A DNA stretch of 64,000 bases, from NCBI RefSeq assembly GCF_023715405.1, contig NZ_JAMBOC010000007.1, positions 1-64,000 on the forward strand, read 5' to 3'. This document shows, in pieces, positions 53,688-63,331 of this stretch. The notes under the pieces were generated by a model. The model saw only the letters and a list, made by a program, of their open reading frames with translations. It was not told the DNA's origin and ran no database searches. Position 1 is the stretch's first letter. Each line of letters begins with the position of its first letter. Made by a program: the position numbers and the translations under genes. Origin of the DNA: Solibacillus isronensis. Its GTDB lineage: Bacteria; Bacillota; Bacilli; Bacillales_A; Planococcaceae.

Positions 53688-55032
53688 CTCGCTCATCATG
53701 ATGCTTATTATCTTTACATTCACGATTGTCTTTATGCTTTGGAGACCTATGAATGTTAATGAAACGGTCCCAACAACTATCGGGGCGGCAATTGTGTTAA
53801 TCCTGGGTATTGTATCGTGGACTGACATTCTTGATATCATGGGCATCGTCAGTGGACCTTCACTTACAATCCTTTCGACCATTATGATGACGATTGTTTT
53901 GGAAAGTATCGGCTTTTTCAAGTGGATTGCATTCAACATTGTCAACAGGTCTAAAGGATCTGGTATTAGGCTTTATATTTATACAAATTTGCTCTGCTTT
54001 TTAATGACAATGCTATTTAATAATGATGGCAGTATTTTGATTACTACACCAATCATCATTCGTATAGTCCAACTACTCAAATTTAAACCGCATCAAATGT
54101 ATCCATACTTAATTTCAGGTGCTCTAATTGCTACAGCTGCCAGTGCCCCCATTGCAGTTAGTAATATTTCGAACTTAATTGCACTGAAAATTGTTGGCCT
54201 CACTTTAAATGACTATGTACTCATGATGTTTATCCCGTCGATGATTGGTATTTTTGTTATCGCCTGGCTGCTTTTTTTATATTTCAAAAAGGATATACCG
54301 AAAGTTTCTACCATGATTCCCTTTAAACGTGCACACCTCCATTCTACTCAATTATATACACATCCTCTTGATCCGGCAGGTAATCCGGAAGATATCGACT
54401 GGAAGATGTTCAAAGTATGCTTACTCATTATAATAACAACTCGAATTGCGTTTTTTGCCCTCACTCCTTTTGGTATCTCGCTTGAATTTATCGGATTATT
54501 CGGTGCTGCCATTCTCATTATTTATCGATGGATTCGTATCCGCATTGGAATTAAAGATGTGATAAGAAATACACCATGGCAAATATTTCTATTTGCCTTT
54601 AATATGTATGTCCTTGTTTATGGGCTCAAAAATGTCGGTTTAAATGACTTCATTGTATCTTCATTGAGAGAGTTCATAGCTCAGGATGCTTTACAGGCAA
54701 CAATTATTATGGGAATGCTGACAACTGTGCTTTCAAATTTAGTAAATAATTTACCGGCTGTCATGTTCAGTACAATGGCAATTGTCGATATGGGACTGGA
54801 TCCTCTAATTGTACAGATTGCATATCTTGCCAGTGTAATCGGAAGCGATATAGGGGCACTATTAACACCAATCGGTACACTTGCCACATTAATTTGGATG
54901 TTCGAACTTAAAAAGTATGGTGTGAAAATGACTTGGCGGAAATATTTGAAAGTAACATTCCTTGTCATTCCAATTGGATTGTTTGTCAGTTTATTTAGTT
55001 TATATTTATGGATTATGTTGTTTGTTCAGTAG
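53677..55032 (+). CDS. ArsB/NhaD-superfamily ion transporter
   Basis: A 451-residue membrane protein with about eleven to twelve helices of the ion transporter superfamily (ArsB, NhaD, P-protein). Two family hallmarks are clear: LFNNDGSILITTPI in the first half and NLVNNLPAVMF with SDIGALLTPIGTLATLIW in the second. It would be an anion or Na+/H+ transporter; arsenite export is one option, but no arsR or arsC is present. ATG 53677 is preferred over 53659. It lies between two CotB-like genes, so a role in sporulation is possible. Confidence 0.82.
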   Translation: MWDSSLIMMLIIFTFTIVFMLWRPMNVNETVPTTIGAAIVLILGIVSWTDILDIMGIVSGPSLTILSTIMMTIVLESIGFFKWIAFNIVNRSKGSGIRLYIYTNLLCFLMTMLFNNDGSILITTPIIIRIVQLLKFKPHQMYPYLISGALIATAASAPIAVSNISNLIALKIVGLTLNDYVLMMFIPSMIGIFVIAWLLFLYFKKDIPKVSTMIPFKRAHLHSTQLYTHPLDPAGNPEDIDWKMFKVCLLIIITTRIAFFALTPFGISLEFIGLFGAAILIIYRWIRIRIGIKDVIRNTPWQIFLFAFNMYVLVYGLKNVGLNDFIVSSLREFIAQDALQATIIMGMLTTVLSNLVNNLPAVMFSTMAIVDMGLDPLIVQIAYLASVIGSDIGALLTPIGTLATLIWMFELKKYGVKMTWRKYLKVTFLVIPIGLFVSLFSLYLWIMLFVQ

Positions 55033-55047
55033 ATAGGAGGAAGCAAT

Positions 55048-55722
55048 TTGTATCACATATGGCAAGGAGAACAGAAAGAATATGTCACAGTCAGTTTAAT
55101 AGGAGATCAGCTTTTCAAAGGTATTATTTTCGATAGCGGCAGCGACATTATTGTATTATTTAACGGCGAAAATTTTGTTTATATCCCCGTCAGCCATATT
55201 GAATATATTGTAGCCGATACACCAGATACTGAATTTGCAGGGCCTTCCGATTCCCCAATTATTCCTTTGGATGATAATAAAAAGAATTTAACATTTGAGA
55301 GTATCCTAAAAGAGGCAAAGGGAATTAACCAGGAAATATGCATTATCAATAAAAAGTACTTATATGGCACGGTTCTAGAAGTAATGGATGATTATCTTGT
55401 GTTCTTTTCACCTGTTTATAAAAAGATCTATATTCCAATAAACCATATAAAATGGATTATTCCTTATACGCCTAATGAGCGGCCGTATGGTTTATCAGAG
55501 GCGGAATATAGCGGGAAACAAGCAGAAGAGGGATTTGAAGCGAATTTCGAAAAGCAGCTGGCGATACTATTAAATAAGCTGATTGTGTTAAATATGGGGG
55601 AGAAGACTCATCATATAGGGAAAGTAAAAAGTATTAATGGCAAGATGCTGGAGCTGAAAACAGCGAAAGAGAAACGAACGTATGTAAATATTGAACATAT
55701 TCAAACAATACATTGCGTATAG
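55048..55722 (+). CDS. CotB-related protein
   Basis: A 224-residue protein with three degenerate repeats of the CotB type, each ending in a (I/V)-x-HI-x-(Y/W/T)-I pattern: VYIPVSHIEYI (about 47-57), IYIPINHIKWI (about 130) and TYVNIEHIQTI near the C-terminus. The RGGPES core is not kept, so homology to CotB is weaker than for the gene at 52905. It starts at a TTG after AGGAGG, 15 bp behind the transporter gene, and closes the group. Function in the spore coat is inference. Confidence 0.6.
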   Translation: MYHIWQGEQKEYVTVSLIGDQLFKGIIFDSGSDIIVLFNGENFVYIPVSHIEYIVADTPDTEFAGPSDSPIIPLDDNKKNLTFESILKEAKGINQEICIINKKYLYGTVLEVMDDYLVFFSPVYKKIYIPINHIKWIIPYTPNERPYGLSEAEYSGKQAEEGFEANFEKQLAILLNKLIVLNMGEKTHHIGKVKSINGKMLELKTAKEKRTYVNIEHIQTIHCV

Positions 55723-55832
55723 GCAACGCTGTAATAAGCGGCGTTATGTAATGCCTATAGTTTTTACATGTACAGAAGCTTAAATAGTAATTTGGTGTGG
55801 AACGATTAAAATAAAAGAGCTATAAGTAACGG

Positions 55833-55866
55833 AGACACAATTCAATTTGAATTAGTGTCTTTTTTG
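55833..55866 (+). terminator. rho-independent terminator
   Basis: AGACACAATTCA (55833-55844) pairs with TGAATTAGTGTCT (55848-55860) with a small bulge, followed by a T run. Confidence 0.85.
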
Positions 55867-56071
55867 TTTGGGTGATGCTGGATTGCCCTCTATAAACATT
55901 ATACAAAGCTAATGAAATTTGATGGGGATTGTAAAAGGATTGGAATTTAAAATTCGAACAATAAATCCGAAAAATTTACATATTAATTAGGATTGAAAGT
56001 AGGGAAAAAGGGTAAACGTTTTAGAGAAAAAGTAAAAAACTTGAAAACCCATTGTCACCAAAGATTATACA

Positions 56072-56087
56072 ACATTAATATTAATGT
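56072..56087. promoter_or_regulatory. 16-bp perfect palindrome upstream of the crt operon
   Basis: ACATTAATATTAATGT is a perfect 16-bp inverted repeat, seven bp before a TTGACG (56095-56100) that could be the -35 of the crt operon (with ATATAT near 56118). It is a candidate operator for a pigment regulator. The rest of the 450-bp gap from 55,723 shows only the terminator at 55833. Confidence 0.5.
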
Positions 56088-56170
56088 ATAACGTTTGACG
56101 AAAAGCAATCAATCTACATATATGAGGAAAGGCAAATGTCATTTTAATAATTAATTAGGGGAGCGCAAAT

Positions 56171-57689
56171 ATGAAAAAAAAAGTCATTGTTATTGGAGCT
56201 GGTGTAGCAGGGATGGCAAGTGCAATTCGTCTACAGCAAGCGGGTTACGAAGTGGAACTGTTTGAAAAGGAAGCAATGCCGGGAGGAAAAATGCATCGTA
56301 TTGAAAAAGATGGTTTTAAATTTGATTTGGGGCCAACTATTGTGATGATGCCTGAATTATACAGGGAGATTTTCGAATTATGCGGCCGGGACCCTGACGA
56401 TTACATACCAATGGAGAAGCTCGATCCGATGTTTCAAGTCTATTTTAAAGACGAGATGGATCGCCCGTATAAAGGCTCGTCCGACTTAACCGAAATGATG
56501 GAAAACACTAGAAAGTATAAACCCTGATGATGCACTAGGTTTTTTGGATTACTTACAGGAAATATATAAACGTTTTATCGTCGCAAAGAATTATTTTATC
56601 CAACGGCCTTTCCGCAAATTTAAAGACTTTTACAATCCATTTATGATCAAACAAACTTTGAAATTAAAAACCTTCGACAGCGCCGATCATTTTATTGGTA
56701 AATATATTAAAGATGAACGAATTAAAAATATGCTTAGTTTTCAAACATTGTACATAGGCATCTCCCCATATAACGGGCCTTCACTGTATTCGATTATTCC
56801 TATGATTGAATTTTTGTACGGAGTTTGGTTTATCAAAGGCGGCATGCACACAATGGCGACATCGATGGAAAAACTGTTTTATGAACTTGGTGGTAAGGTC
56901 CACTACAATGCTGACGTCGAGAAAATTTCCATCGAGGACGGCCATGCCAATGGAATTTACGTGAATGGCAGAAGGGAAGAGGCTGATTACGTTATGTGTA
57001 ACGCAGACTTTCCTTATGCAATGAAAGAGCTCATTCAAGATAAAAAGGCGAAAGGGAAATATACCGATGAGAAAATCGATGCGATGAAATATTCCTGCTC
57101 CTGCTTCCTCCTTTATTTAGGAACTAACCGCAAATACGATCAAGTAGAGGGAGTGCATAATTTTGTTTTCAAAAGTGAGATGAAGAAAAATATAAATGAT
57201 ATTTTTTCAGGAAAAAAGCTTCAGGATGGCGCATTTTATATTCATATCCCGTCAAAAGCTGAACCGTCGATGGCACCGGAAGGGAAGGAAGCAATTTATG
57301 TTCTGCTGCCGGTATCCGAACTTTCAACAGCGAAGTATGAATGGAATGAAGAAACGATTCAATATTACCGTAATTATTTGATTCGTGAAATGAAAAAAAT
57401 AAAAGGGTTTGAAAATCTGGAAGAAGAAATTGTCTCGGAATCATACACAACACCATTGAATTTCAAACAGCGGTTTAATGCATACAATGGCGCAACATTC
57501 GGATTGCAGCCAACGTTGAGGCAGAGTAATCATATGCGCCCGCAAAGTAAAGCGACCCATTGTGAAAACCTGTACTTTACAGGCAGTAGTACGCATCCAG
57601 GTGCAGGTGTGCCAATCGTTCTCCTTTCTGCGAAAATAGCTGCTCAGGAACTCATATCAGATGATCAAGGGATTCAGTTTGACTACTAA
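56171..57689 (+). pseudogene. crtN: 4,4'-diapophytoene desaturase CrtN, broken by a one-base frameshift
   Basis: CrtN desaturates C30 diapophytoene to diaponeurosporene. The frame opens at 56171 with the FAD-binding IGAGVAGMASAIRLQQAG and DLGPTIVMMPE and runs to a stop at 56527. The reading continues one frame over to 57689, with FQTLYIGISPYNGPSLYSI, FIKGGMHTMA and the C-terminal TGSSTHPGAGVPIVL. Removing one base near 56507 joins the two parts as ENLESINPDDALGFLDY, giving about 505 residues, the usual CrtN length. The rest is intact, so this is a recent mutation or a base-calling error. GGGGAGCG precedes the ATG. Confidence 0.88.
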
Positions 57690-57715
57690 ACTATTTTACA
57701 AAAGGGGAGATTGAT

Positions 57716-58558
57716 ATGATACAGCACCAATTGAACTCGGATTTAAAATACTGCGAAAATATTATTAAAAAGCATTCCAAAAGCTTTTATTTTGCATTTT
57801 CCGGACTTCCGGCAGAAAAGAGATATGCTGTCTATGCAATTTACGCTTTTTGCAGAATAGCCGACGATAGTGTGGACGAAAATCCAATTATTGCGGTTAA
57901 GAGCGCGGCTATAAATCAATTACGCCATGAACTCGATCTTTTCAGCCACCATGAAGAACGGAATCATCCATTATGGAGAGCGCTGCGGCATGTATTTAAT
58001 ACATTTGATATGGATATTCAGCCTTTCTACGATCAATTGACAGGACAAGAGATGGATATTTATTTTTCCTCACCAAAAACACTCCGACAATTAGAAGAGT
58101 ATAGCTATTATGTAGCTGGCTCTGTCGGCTTGATGCTACTTCCGATTATTGCAACGGAAAATCATCAATATCTTAAAAAGACTGCGGTTAAACTCGGTAT
58201 TGCGATGCAGCTTACAAATATTTTACGAGATATAGGCGAAGATTTTTATGAAAAGAACCGCATTTATCTTCCGGTAATGGAGCAGTTACGCTTCGGATAT
58301 TGTAAAGAAAAGCTGGAACAACAGATAATTGATGACTCGTTTATTACTCTTTGGGAACATTTGGCGGTACGAGCCGAAACTTTATATGATGAATTTTCAA
58401 ATCATCTTGTGAAATTTGATAACGATAGTAAAGTACCGCTTATGACGGCGGCAAATGTTTACCGCTTGATTTTAAATGTGATTCGGGAAAACCAATATGA
58501 CTGCTTAACGAAAAGAAATTTTGTTGTCCGGGAACGGTTAGAGCAGATTAGAGTTTAA
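57716..58558 (+). CDS. crtM: dehydrosqualene synthase CrtM
   Basis: Condenses two farnesyl diphosphates to dehydrosqualene (4,4'-diapophytoene), the first committed step of C30 carotenoid synthesis. The 280-residue squalene/phytoene synthase fold carries SKSFYFAF near the start, the first aspartate-rich motif ADDSVDE (about residues 48-54) and the second, QLTNILRDIGED (about 160-171). It lies 26 bp after the broken crtN with AGGGGAGA upstream, within the crt operon. Confidence 0.94.
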   Translation: MIQHQLNSDLKYCENIIKKHSKSFYFAFSGLPAEKRYAVYAIYAFCRIADDSVDENPIIAVKSAAINQLRHELDLFSHHEERNHPLWRALRHVFNTFDMDIQPFYDQLTGQEMDIYFSSPKTLRQLEEYSYYVAGSVGLMLLPIIATENHQYLKKTAVKLGIAMQLTNILRDIGEDFYEKNRIYLPVMEQLRFGYCKEKLEQQIIDDSFITLWEHLAVRAETLYDEFSNHLVKFDNDSKVPLMTAANVYRLILNVIRENQYDCLTKRNFVVRERLEQIRV

Positions 58559-58586
58559 ATAAATGGCAAATAGAGGGGGAGACACT

Positions 58587-60080
58587 ATGTCCGGTAAGAA
58601 AAAAGTGGTTGTAATTGGCGGAGGGCTTGGCGGTTTATCTGCAGCAATTTCACTCCAGCAAAAAGGGTACGATGTTGACATATATGAACAGAACAATCAT
58701 CTCGGCGGAAAGTTGAACCGTTTAGAGCAGGATGGTTTCGGTTTTGATTTAGGGCCATCGATCCTAACGATGCCTCATATATTCGAAACTTTATTTCAAC
58801 AAAGCGGAAAACAAATGAGTGATTATGTGAAGATTCAGCGATTGAGCCATCAGTGGCGCTCATTTTTCCCGGAAGGTAATACAATCGATTTATATGAAAA
58901 TCTGCACGATATGGAAAACTTGAATCCATCTCTAACGAAAAAAGATATTAAACAATACAATAAATTACTGGACTATTCCAAGGGATTATACGAGATAACG
59001 GAGCAAGGTTATTTTAATCAAGGGTTAGATAATCTAAAGGAAGTGATCCAATTTCATGGTGCGTTTCAATCATTGAGGAAATTTGATTTATCATCGACTA
59101 TGTTTGATGCGATTGATAAAAGAATTAAGAACCCGCAATTCCGGGATATGCTGAGTTATATTGTAAAATATGTTGGATCTTCCGCTTATCATGCGCCGGC
59201 AGTTCTGAATATGATGATTTACATGCAGCACGCCCAGGGAATCTGGTATGTGTCTGGTGGGATGCACAATTTGGCAAACGCTTTAGTGAAGTTAGCTGAA
59301 GATATTGGTGTAACCTTCCATCTTGGGAAAAAGATCGTGAAATTGGATAAAAACAAACGAACTATTACGGCAGCCTATACAGATGATGGGACGAAACTGT
59401 CTGCTGATTATTTTGTTTCCAATATGGAAGTTATCCCAACATATAAACAATTAACTGAGGAAAAAGAAAGTTATACCGATAAATTAGATGAAAAATTTGA
59501 GCCAGCAAGCTCGGGCCTTGTCTTACATTTAGGGGTTAAAAATAGCTACCCTCAACTGGCCCATCATAATTTCTTTTTCGCTAAAAACATGAAAAAGCAA
59601 ATGAATCTGATTTTTGAGAAGCATGAACTTCCGGATGATCCTGTCATTTATTTAGTGAACGTGAATAAAACAGATCCAAAACAAGCACTGCCGGGTCATG
59701 AGAACCTTAAAATCCTTCCACATATTCCTCACCTTCAAGATAAGCCTCTAACTCGGCAGCAATATACCGAGTTTGCGGAAAAGGTATTAATAAAGCTGGA
59801 AAATATGGGTTTGGACAATCTTAGAGAAAGTATTGTTACAAAGGATATGTGGACACCTCATGATATTGAACGGACGTATTCTTCGGACCGCGGGGCAATT
59901 TACGGAACTGTATCCGATAAGAAAATAAATAAAGGATTTAAACATCCGAAGCAAAGTGAACGCTATGATAATTTATATTTCGTCGGGGGAACTGTTAATC
60001 CGGGTGGCGGTATGCCAATGGTTACGCTTAGCGGGCAACAGGTGGCGAAGAAACTGATCGAAAAAGATAGGAAGAAGTAA
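58587..60080 (+). CDS. crtP: diaponeurosporene oxidase CrtP
   Basis: A 497-residue FAD enzyme of the CrtN/CrtI family that oxidises the terminal methyl of diaponeurosporene towards the aldehyde. It matches CrtP of Staphylococcus aureus closely, including LYEQNNHLGGK-type residues, GFGFDLGPSILTMP, KYVGSSAYHAPAVL, EPASSGLVLHLGV, LAHHNFFF and the ending FVGGTVNPGGGMPMVTLSGQQVA. ATG 58587 follows GAGGGGGAG; an earlier in-frame start at 58563 is less likely. The FAD site IGGGLGGLSAAISLQQ is intact. Confidence 0.93.
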   Translation: MSGKKKVVVIGGGLGGLSAAISLQQKGYDVDIYEQNNHLGGKLNRLEQDGFGFDLGPSILTMPHIFETLFQQSGKQMSDYVKIQRLSHQWRSFFPEGNTIDLYENLHDMENLNPSLTKKDIKQYNKLLDYSKGLYEITEQGYFNQGLDNLKEVIQFHGAFQSLRKFDLSSTMFDAIDKRIKNPQFRDMLSYIVKYVGSSAYHAPAVLNMMIYMQHAQGIWYVSGGMHNLANALVKLAEDIGVTFHLGKKIVKLDKNKRTITAAYTDDGTKLSADYFVSNMEVIPTYKQLTEEKESYTDKLDEKFEPASSGLVLHLGVKNSYPQLAHHNFFFAKNMKKQMNLIFEKHELPDDPVIYLVNVNKTDPKQALPGHENLKILPHIPHLQDKPLTRQQYTEFAEKVLIKLENMGLDNLRESIVTKDMWTPHDIERTYSSDRGAIYGTVSDKKINKGFKHPKQSERYDNLYFVGGTVNPGGGMPMVTLSGQQVAKKLIEKDRKK

Positions 60081-60125
60081 ATAGTACTAGCTATAAGACA
60101 AATGCAAATGGAAGGAACATGATCA

Positions 60126-61244
60126 ATGGAAACTTTGTATTTGGTTGTGCAAATACTATCCTTACTCGGTTTATTATGTGGTGTCCTGATGTTTTGGTCT
60201 ACAAGAAAACCACCAGCAAAAGAGGGGAATCCGCCATTACCTTTATTGTCGATCATCATACCAGCCAGAAATGAAGCGCTTCGGTTGCCGCCATTGTTAA
60301 AATCACTCCAGCAACAAAGTTGGAAGCGTTTTGAAATAATTGTAGTCGATGATGGTTCCTCGGATCATACTGCTGAAGTTGCATCGTCATACGGAGCGAA
60401 GGTTTTAATATGTAAACAAGTAGGCGAGATGAGCCCGGGTAAATCCAATGCTTGTGCGTATGGGGCACAATCTGCAAGAGGAGAATGGCTCCTTTTTTTG
60501 GATGCGGATGTTCAGCTTGCTGCTGAAGACAGCCTTGAGCGCATTGTAAACAGCTTTAGCAAGCAAGAAGGAAAAGGGATATTATCAATTCAGCCATATC
60601 ACCAAATTGTAAAACGATATGAAAATTTTTCGGTAATATTTAATATTATTGTGCTGACAGGAATGAATGTATTTACTGTTTGGAAAGAAAAGTTTGCAAC
60701 GGCAGGATCATTTGGACCATGTATTCTTTGTGATAATGAGAGTTACATTGCAACGGGAGGCCATGAAGCTGCGGAAGAATCGATTATGGATGACTTTGCG
60801 CTGAGTAATGTTTTTATAGCGAAAGACTTACCGGTGACCAATTATGCCGGAAAAGGGATTATAAATATGCGAATGTATGAAGAGGGACCGAAGCAACTAA
60901 TGGAAGGCTGGACAAAAAATTTGGCGACAGCTTCCCAATCCACTCATAAATTTGTCATGCTGCTCATACAGCTTTGGATTTTTGGTGTTATTATGGTCGC
61001 AATGGCTCCCTTCATCGCCTTTTTAACGGAATCTTCTGTAGCGTTCTTCAGCAGTATTGTCGTCTATATATTATACGGTGCGCATTTGTATTTGCTTGCG
61101 AAAAGAGTAGGGGATTTTCATCTCGTTGTTTTCTTGATTTATCCTTTTTTTGTTTTATTTTTTACATCCGTATTTTTGTACTCATTATACCGTACGCATG
61201 TTTTGCATTCGGTCATGTGGAGAGGCAGAAAAATCAAAGTGTAA
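60126..61244 (+). CDS. crtQ: glycosyltransferase CrtQ
   Basis: A 372-residue family 2 glycosyltransferase that would esterify glucose to the carotenoid acid (CrtQ of the staphyloxanthin pathway). One N-terminal membrane helix (residues ~5-25), then the GT-A core with IPARNEA, VVDDGSSDHT, FLDADVQL (the DXD) and EESIMDDFALS; three or four membrane helices follow near the C-terminus. GGAAGG precedes the ATG. It is in the expected place between crtP and crtO. Confidence 0.92.
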   Translation: METLYLVVQILSLLGLLCGVLMFWSTRKPPAKEGNPPLPLLSIIIPARNEALRLPPLLKSLQQQSWKRFEIIVVDDGSSDHTAEVASSYGAKVLICKQVGEMSPGKSNACAYGAQSARGEWLLFLDADVQLAAEDSLERIVNSFSKQEGKGILSIQPYHQIVKRYENFSVIFNIIVLTGMNVFTVWKEKFATAGSFGPCILCDNESYIATGGHEAAEESIMDDFALSNVFIAKDLPVTNYAGKGIINMRMYEEGPKQLMEGWTKNLATASQSTHKFVMLLIQLWIFGVIMVAMAPFIAFLTESSVAFFSSIVVYILYGAHLYLLAKRVGDFHLVVFLIYPFFVLFFTSVFLYSLYRTHVLHSVMWRGRKIKV

Positions 61245-61256
61245 TAGGAGAGAGGT

Positions 61257-61742
61257 ATGACAGTTATTAATGCAATTTGGCTTCTCGTTGTTAACATAGT
61301 GGCATGGTTCGTTCTTCACTTATCAATTTCAGCGCTCTGTTTCAACATTCCTTTACGCTTTTTTCTGAAGAATGTTGTATTTTTCCGTATTGCAAAGTGG
61401 GAGGAGCACGGGGAAATCTGGAATCGGTTATTTTTAGTGAAGAAATGGAAAAAGCACTTAATTGATGGCTCTTCGATTGCAAAGAAAAGTTACAATAAAA
61501 GCCATTTACATGGTACGAAGCGGGAAAATCTGATCGTCTTTGCCGCTGAAACAAAAAGGGCTGAAATGACGCATTGGCTGCTTATTTTACCTGCGCCACT
61601 ATTTTTCCTCTGGAACCCTGTTTGGGCAGGCTGGATTAATATTATCTACGCACTCTTCGCCAATCTACCATTTATATTAACGCAACGTTATAACAGAGGG
61701 CGAATTGAAAATATTTTAGATTTATCAGATCGCAACAATTAA
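61257..61742 (+). CDS. crtO: glycosyl-diaponeurosporenoate acyltransferase CrtO
   Basis: A 161-residue membrane protein matching CrtO of S. aureus, which adds a fatty acid to the sugar of the glycosylated carotenoid. Shared features are EEHGEIWNRLFLVKKWKKHL (in pieces), the ETKRAEMTHWLLILPAPL segment and the end NLPFILTQRYNRGRI. About three membrane helices. GGAGAGAGG lies before ATG 61257, 12 bp after crtQ. It completes the five genes of the pigment cluster. Confidence 0.9.
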   Translation: MTVINAIWLLVVNIVAWFVLHLSISALCFNIPLRFFLKNVVFFRIAKWEEHGEIWNRLFLVKKWKKHLIDGSSIAKKSYNKSHLHGTKRENLIVFAAETKRAEMTHWLLILPAPLFFLWNPVWAGWINIIYALFANLPFILTQRYNRGRIENILDLSDRNN

Positions 61743-61837
61743 AAATACTTTCTATATCGTCCGAACACGAAATATGACGGATGGAAGTACGCTATGTTAA
61801 AATTTTATTGGAATAATGTTTAAAGGAGACGATAATA

Positions 61838-62563
61838 TTGAGTCAGTCATTACAAGGTAAAGTCGCAGTTGTAACAGGTGCTGCACGCGGGATCGGTAAA
61901 GCGGTAGCAGTAGCATTAGCAAAAGAGGGTGTGAACGTAGGGATCATTGCACGTTCAGAAGAAGCACTACAGAACGTGGCGAAAGAAATTGAAAGCCATG
62001 GTGTTAAAGCTGCCTATGCAGTGGCGGATGTTTCAAATTTAGAACAAGTACAGAAGGCTGCTGCCCATCTAAAAGAAGAGTTGGGTTTAACGGATATTTT
62101 AGTTAACAATGCGGGCGTAGGGAAATTTGATAAGCTTGTTGATATGGATCCGGCAGAATTTAAAGAAATTGTCGACATCAATGTAATGGGTACTTTTTAT
62201 GTATCGCACACAATTGTACCGCAATTAATCGAAAAAAATGCAGGTGATGTTATTAATATTTCATCTACAAACGGTTTAAACGGTGCGGCAACATCAAGTG
62301 CATACAGTGCTTCTAAATTCGGTGTCATCGGCTTAACAGAGTCGCTAGCAGCAGAAGTGCGCCGCAATAATATTCGTGTAACAGCATTAGCGCCAAGTAC
62401 AATCGCAACAGATTTGGCGGATGCACTGAGCCTAGTGCCTGATGAAAAAAGAGATCAATATATGCACCCTGAAGATATTGCAGACTATATTATCGCACAA
62501 TTGAAGCTGAACAACCGCATGTATATTAAAAACGCAACATTAATGAATACAAATCCGTTCTAA
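61838..62563 (+). CDS. yoxD: SDR-family 3-ketoacyl-ACP reductase-like protein, YoxD-like
   Basis: A 241-residue SDR with TGAARGIGK (residues ~13-21), NNAGVGKFD (about 90-98), ISSTNGLNG, YSASKFGVIGLTESLAAE (the Tyr-x-x-x-Lys pair) and the C-terminal MYIKNATLMNTNPF that matches YoxD of B. subtilis. Cofactor is NAD(P)H; the true substrate is unknown. Start is a TTG after AAAGGAGA. It is 95 bp after crtO and may be transcribed with it, but similar genes exist without crt. Confidence 0.85.
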   Translation: MSQSLQGKVAVVTGAARGIGKAVAVALAKEGVNVGIIARSEEALQNVAKEIESHGVKAAYAVADVSNLEQVQKAAAHLKEELGLTDILVNNAGVGKFDKLVDMDPAEFKEIVDINVMGTFYVSHTIVPQLIEKNAGDVINISSTNGLNGAATSSAYSASKFGVIGLTESLAAEVRRNNIRVTALAPSTIATDLADALSLVPDEKRDQYMHPEDIADYIIAQLKLNNRMYIKNATLMNTNPF

Positions 62564-62596
62564 TAATAATGCAACTTTAAGAACCGATTGAATTTG

Positions 62597-62636
62597 AAAA
62601 GCCCTTCATTCTGAAAACAGAATGAAGGGCTTTATT
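62597..62636. terminator. bidirectional terminator
   Basis: AAAGCCCTTCATTCT pairs perfectly with AGAATGAAGGGCTTT (62619-62633); A and T runs on both sides. It separates convergent genes. Confidence 0.92.
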
Positions 62637-62656
62637 TGTAATGATCGAGTTTTTTG

Positions 62657-63211
62657 TTAAGCCTGTTGGAATTCCTCTTTTAAAATAGAGTAATATACAC
62701 TATCTACTAGAGTACCTTTGATCATATGATTTTTTCGCATTGTTCCTTCATGGATCATCCCTAAACGCTGCATTACTTTAGCGGAAGCCGCATTATGAAC
62801 GTGTGATTCCGCAAATACTCGTTCTAAGCCGAGTGTATTGAAGGCTAAATCCAGTACAACTTTGCTGGCTTCTGATATATAGCCTTTTCCCCAGAAACTG
62901 CGGTTCAATGTAAAGCCAAGTTCGCCACTTTTATTCCATTCATGAACACGGAATTCAATTGCACCGATCATTTTATTGCTTTCTTTTAATACGATCGCAT
63001 ACTTCCCGGCAGGTTCTTTCATAAAATAATTCTCAATCATTTTCTTCGTTTGTTCTAGATCTTTGTGTGCATGATAAAGGAATTTCGTTGTTTCTTCATC
63101 TGCTGTGTATTCATACATATCTTCAGTATCTTCAATTGAAATTGGACGTAAAAAAAGACGTTCGCTTTCCAAATGACTGTTTTTTTCAAGCATTAAATTA
63201 AGGTTTTCCAT
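62657..63211 (-). CDS. RimJ/RimL-type N-acetyltransferase
   Basis: A 184-residue GNAT protein of the RimJ/RimL ribosomal-protein acetyltransferase class. The start segment LESERLFLRPISIED, the acetyl-CoA site FTLNRSFWGKGYISEASKVVLDLAF (in pieces) and HNAASAKVMQRLGMIHEGTMRKNHMIKG are typical. Many relatives have other substrates, including small molecules, so the true acceptor is unknown. TTGGAGAAA is upstream of the ATG on the minus strand. Confidence 0.87.
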   Translation of the reverse strand: MENLNLMLEKNSHLESERLFLRPISIEDTEDMYEYTADEETTKFLYHAHKDLEQTKKMIENYFMKEPAGKYAIVLKESNKMIGAIEFRVHEWNKSGELGFTLNRSFWGKGYISEASKVVLDLAFNTLGLERVFAESHVHNAASAKVMQRLGMIHEGTMRKNHMIKGTLVDSVYYSILKEEFQQA

Positions 63212-63331
63212 AAGTTTTCTCCAATATTATATTATTATTCGAGAGTGTTATAGGCTTGCTTATCATAACATAATATACATTTTTTAACTATACGAGATAA
63301 GTTAAATATATTTTCCCTATAAAAGTAGAGA

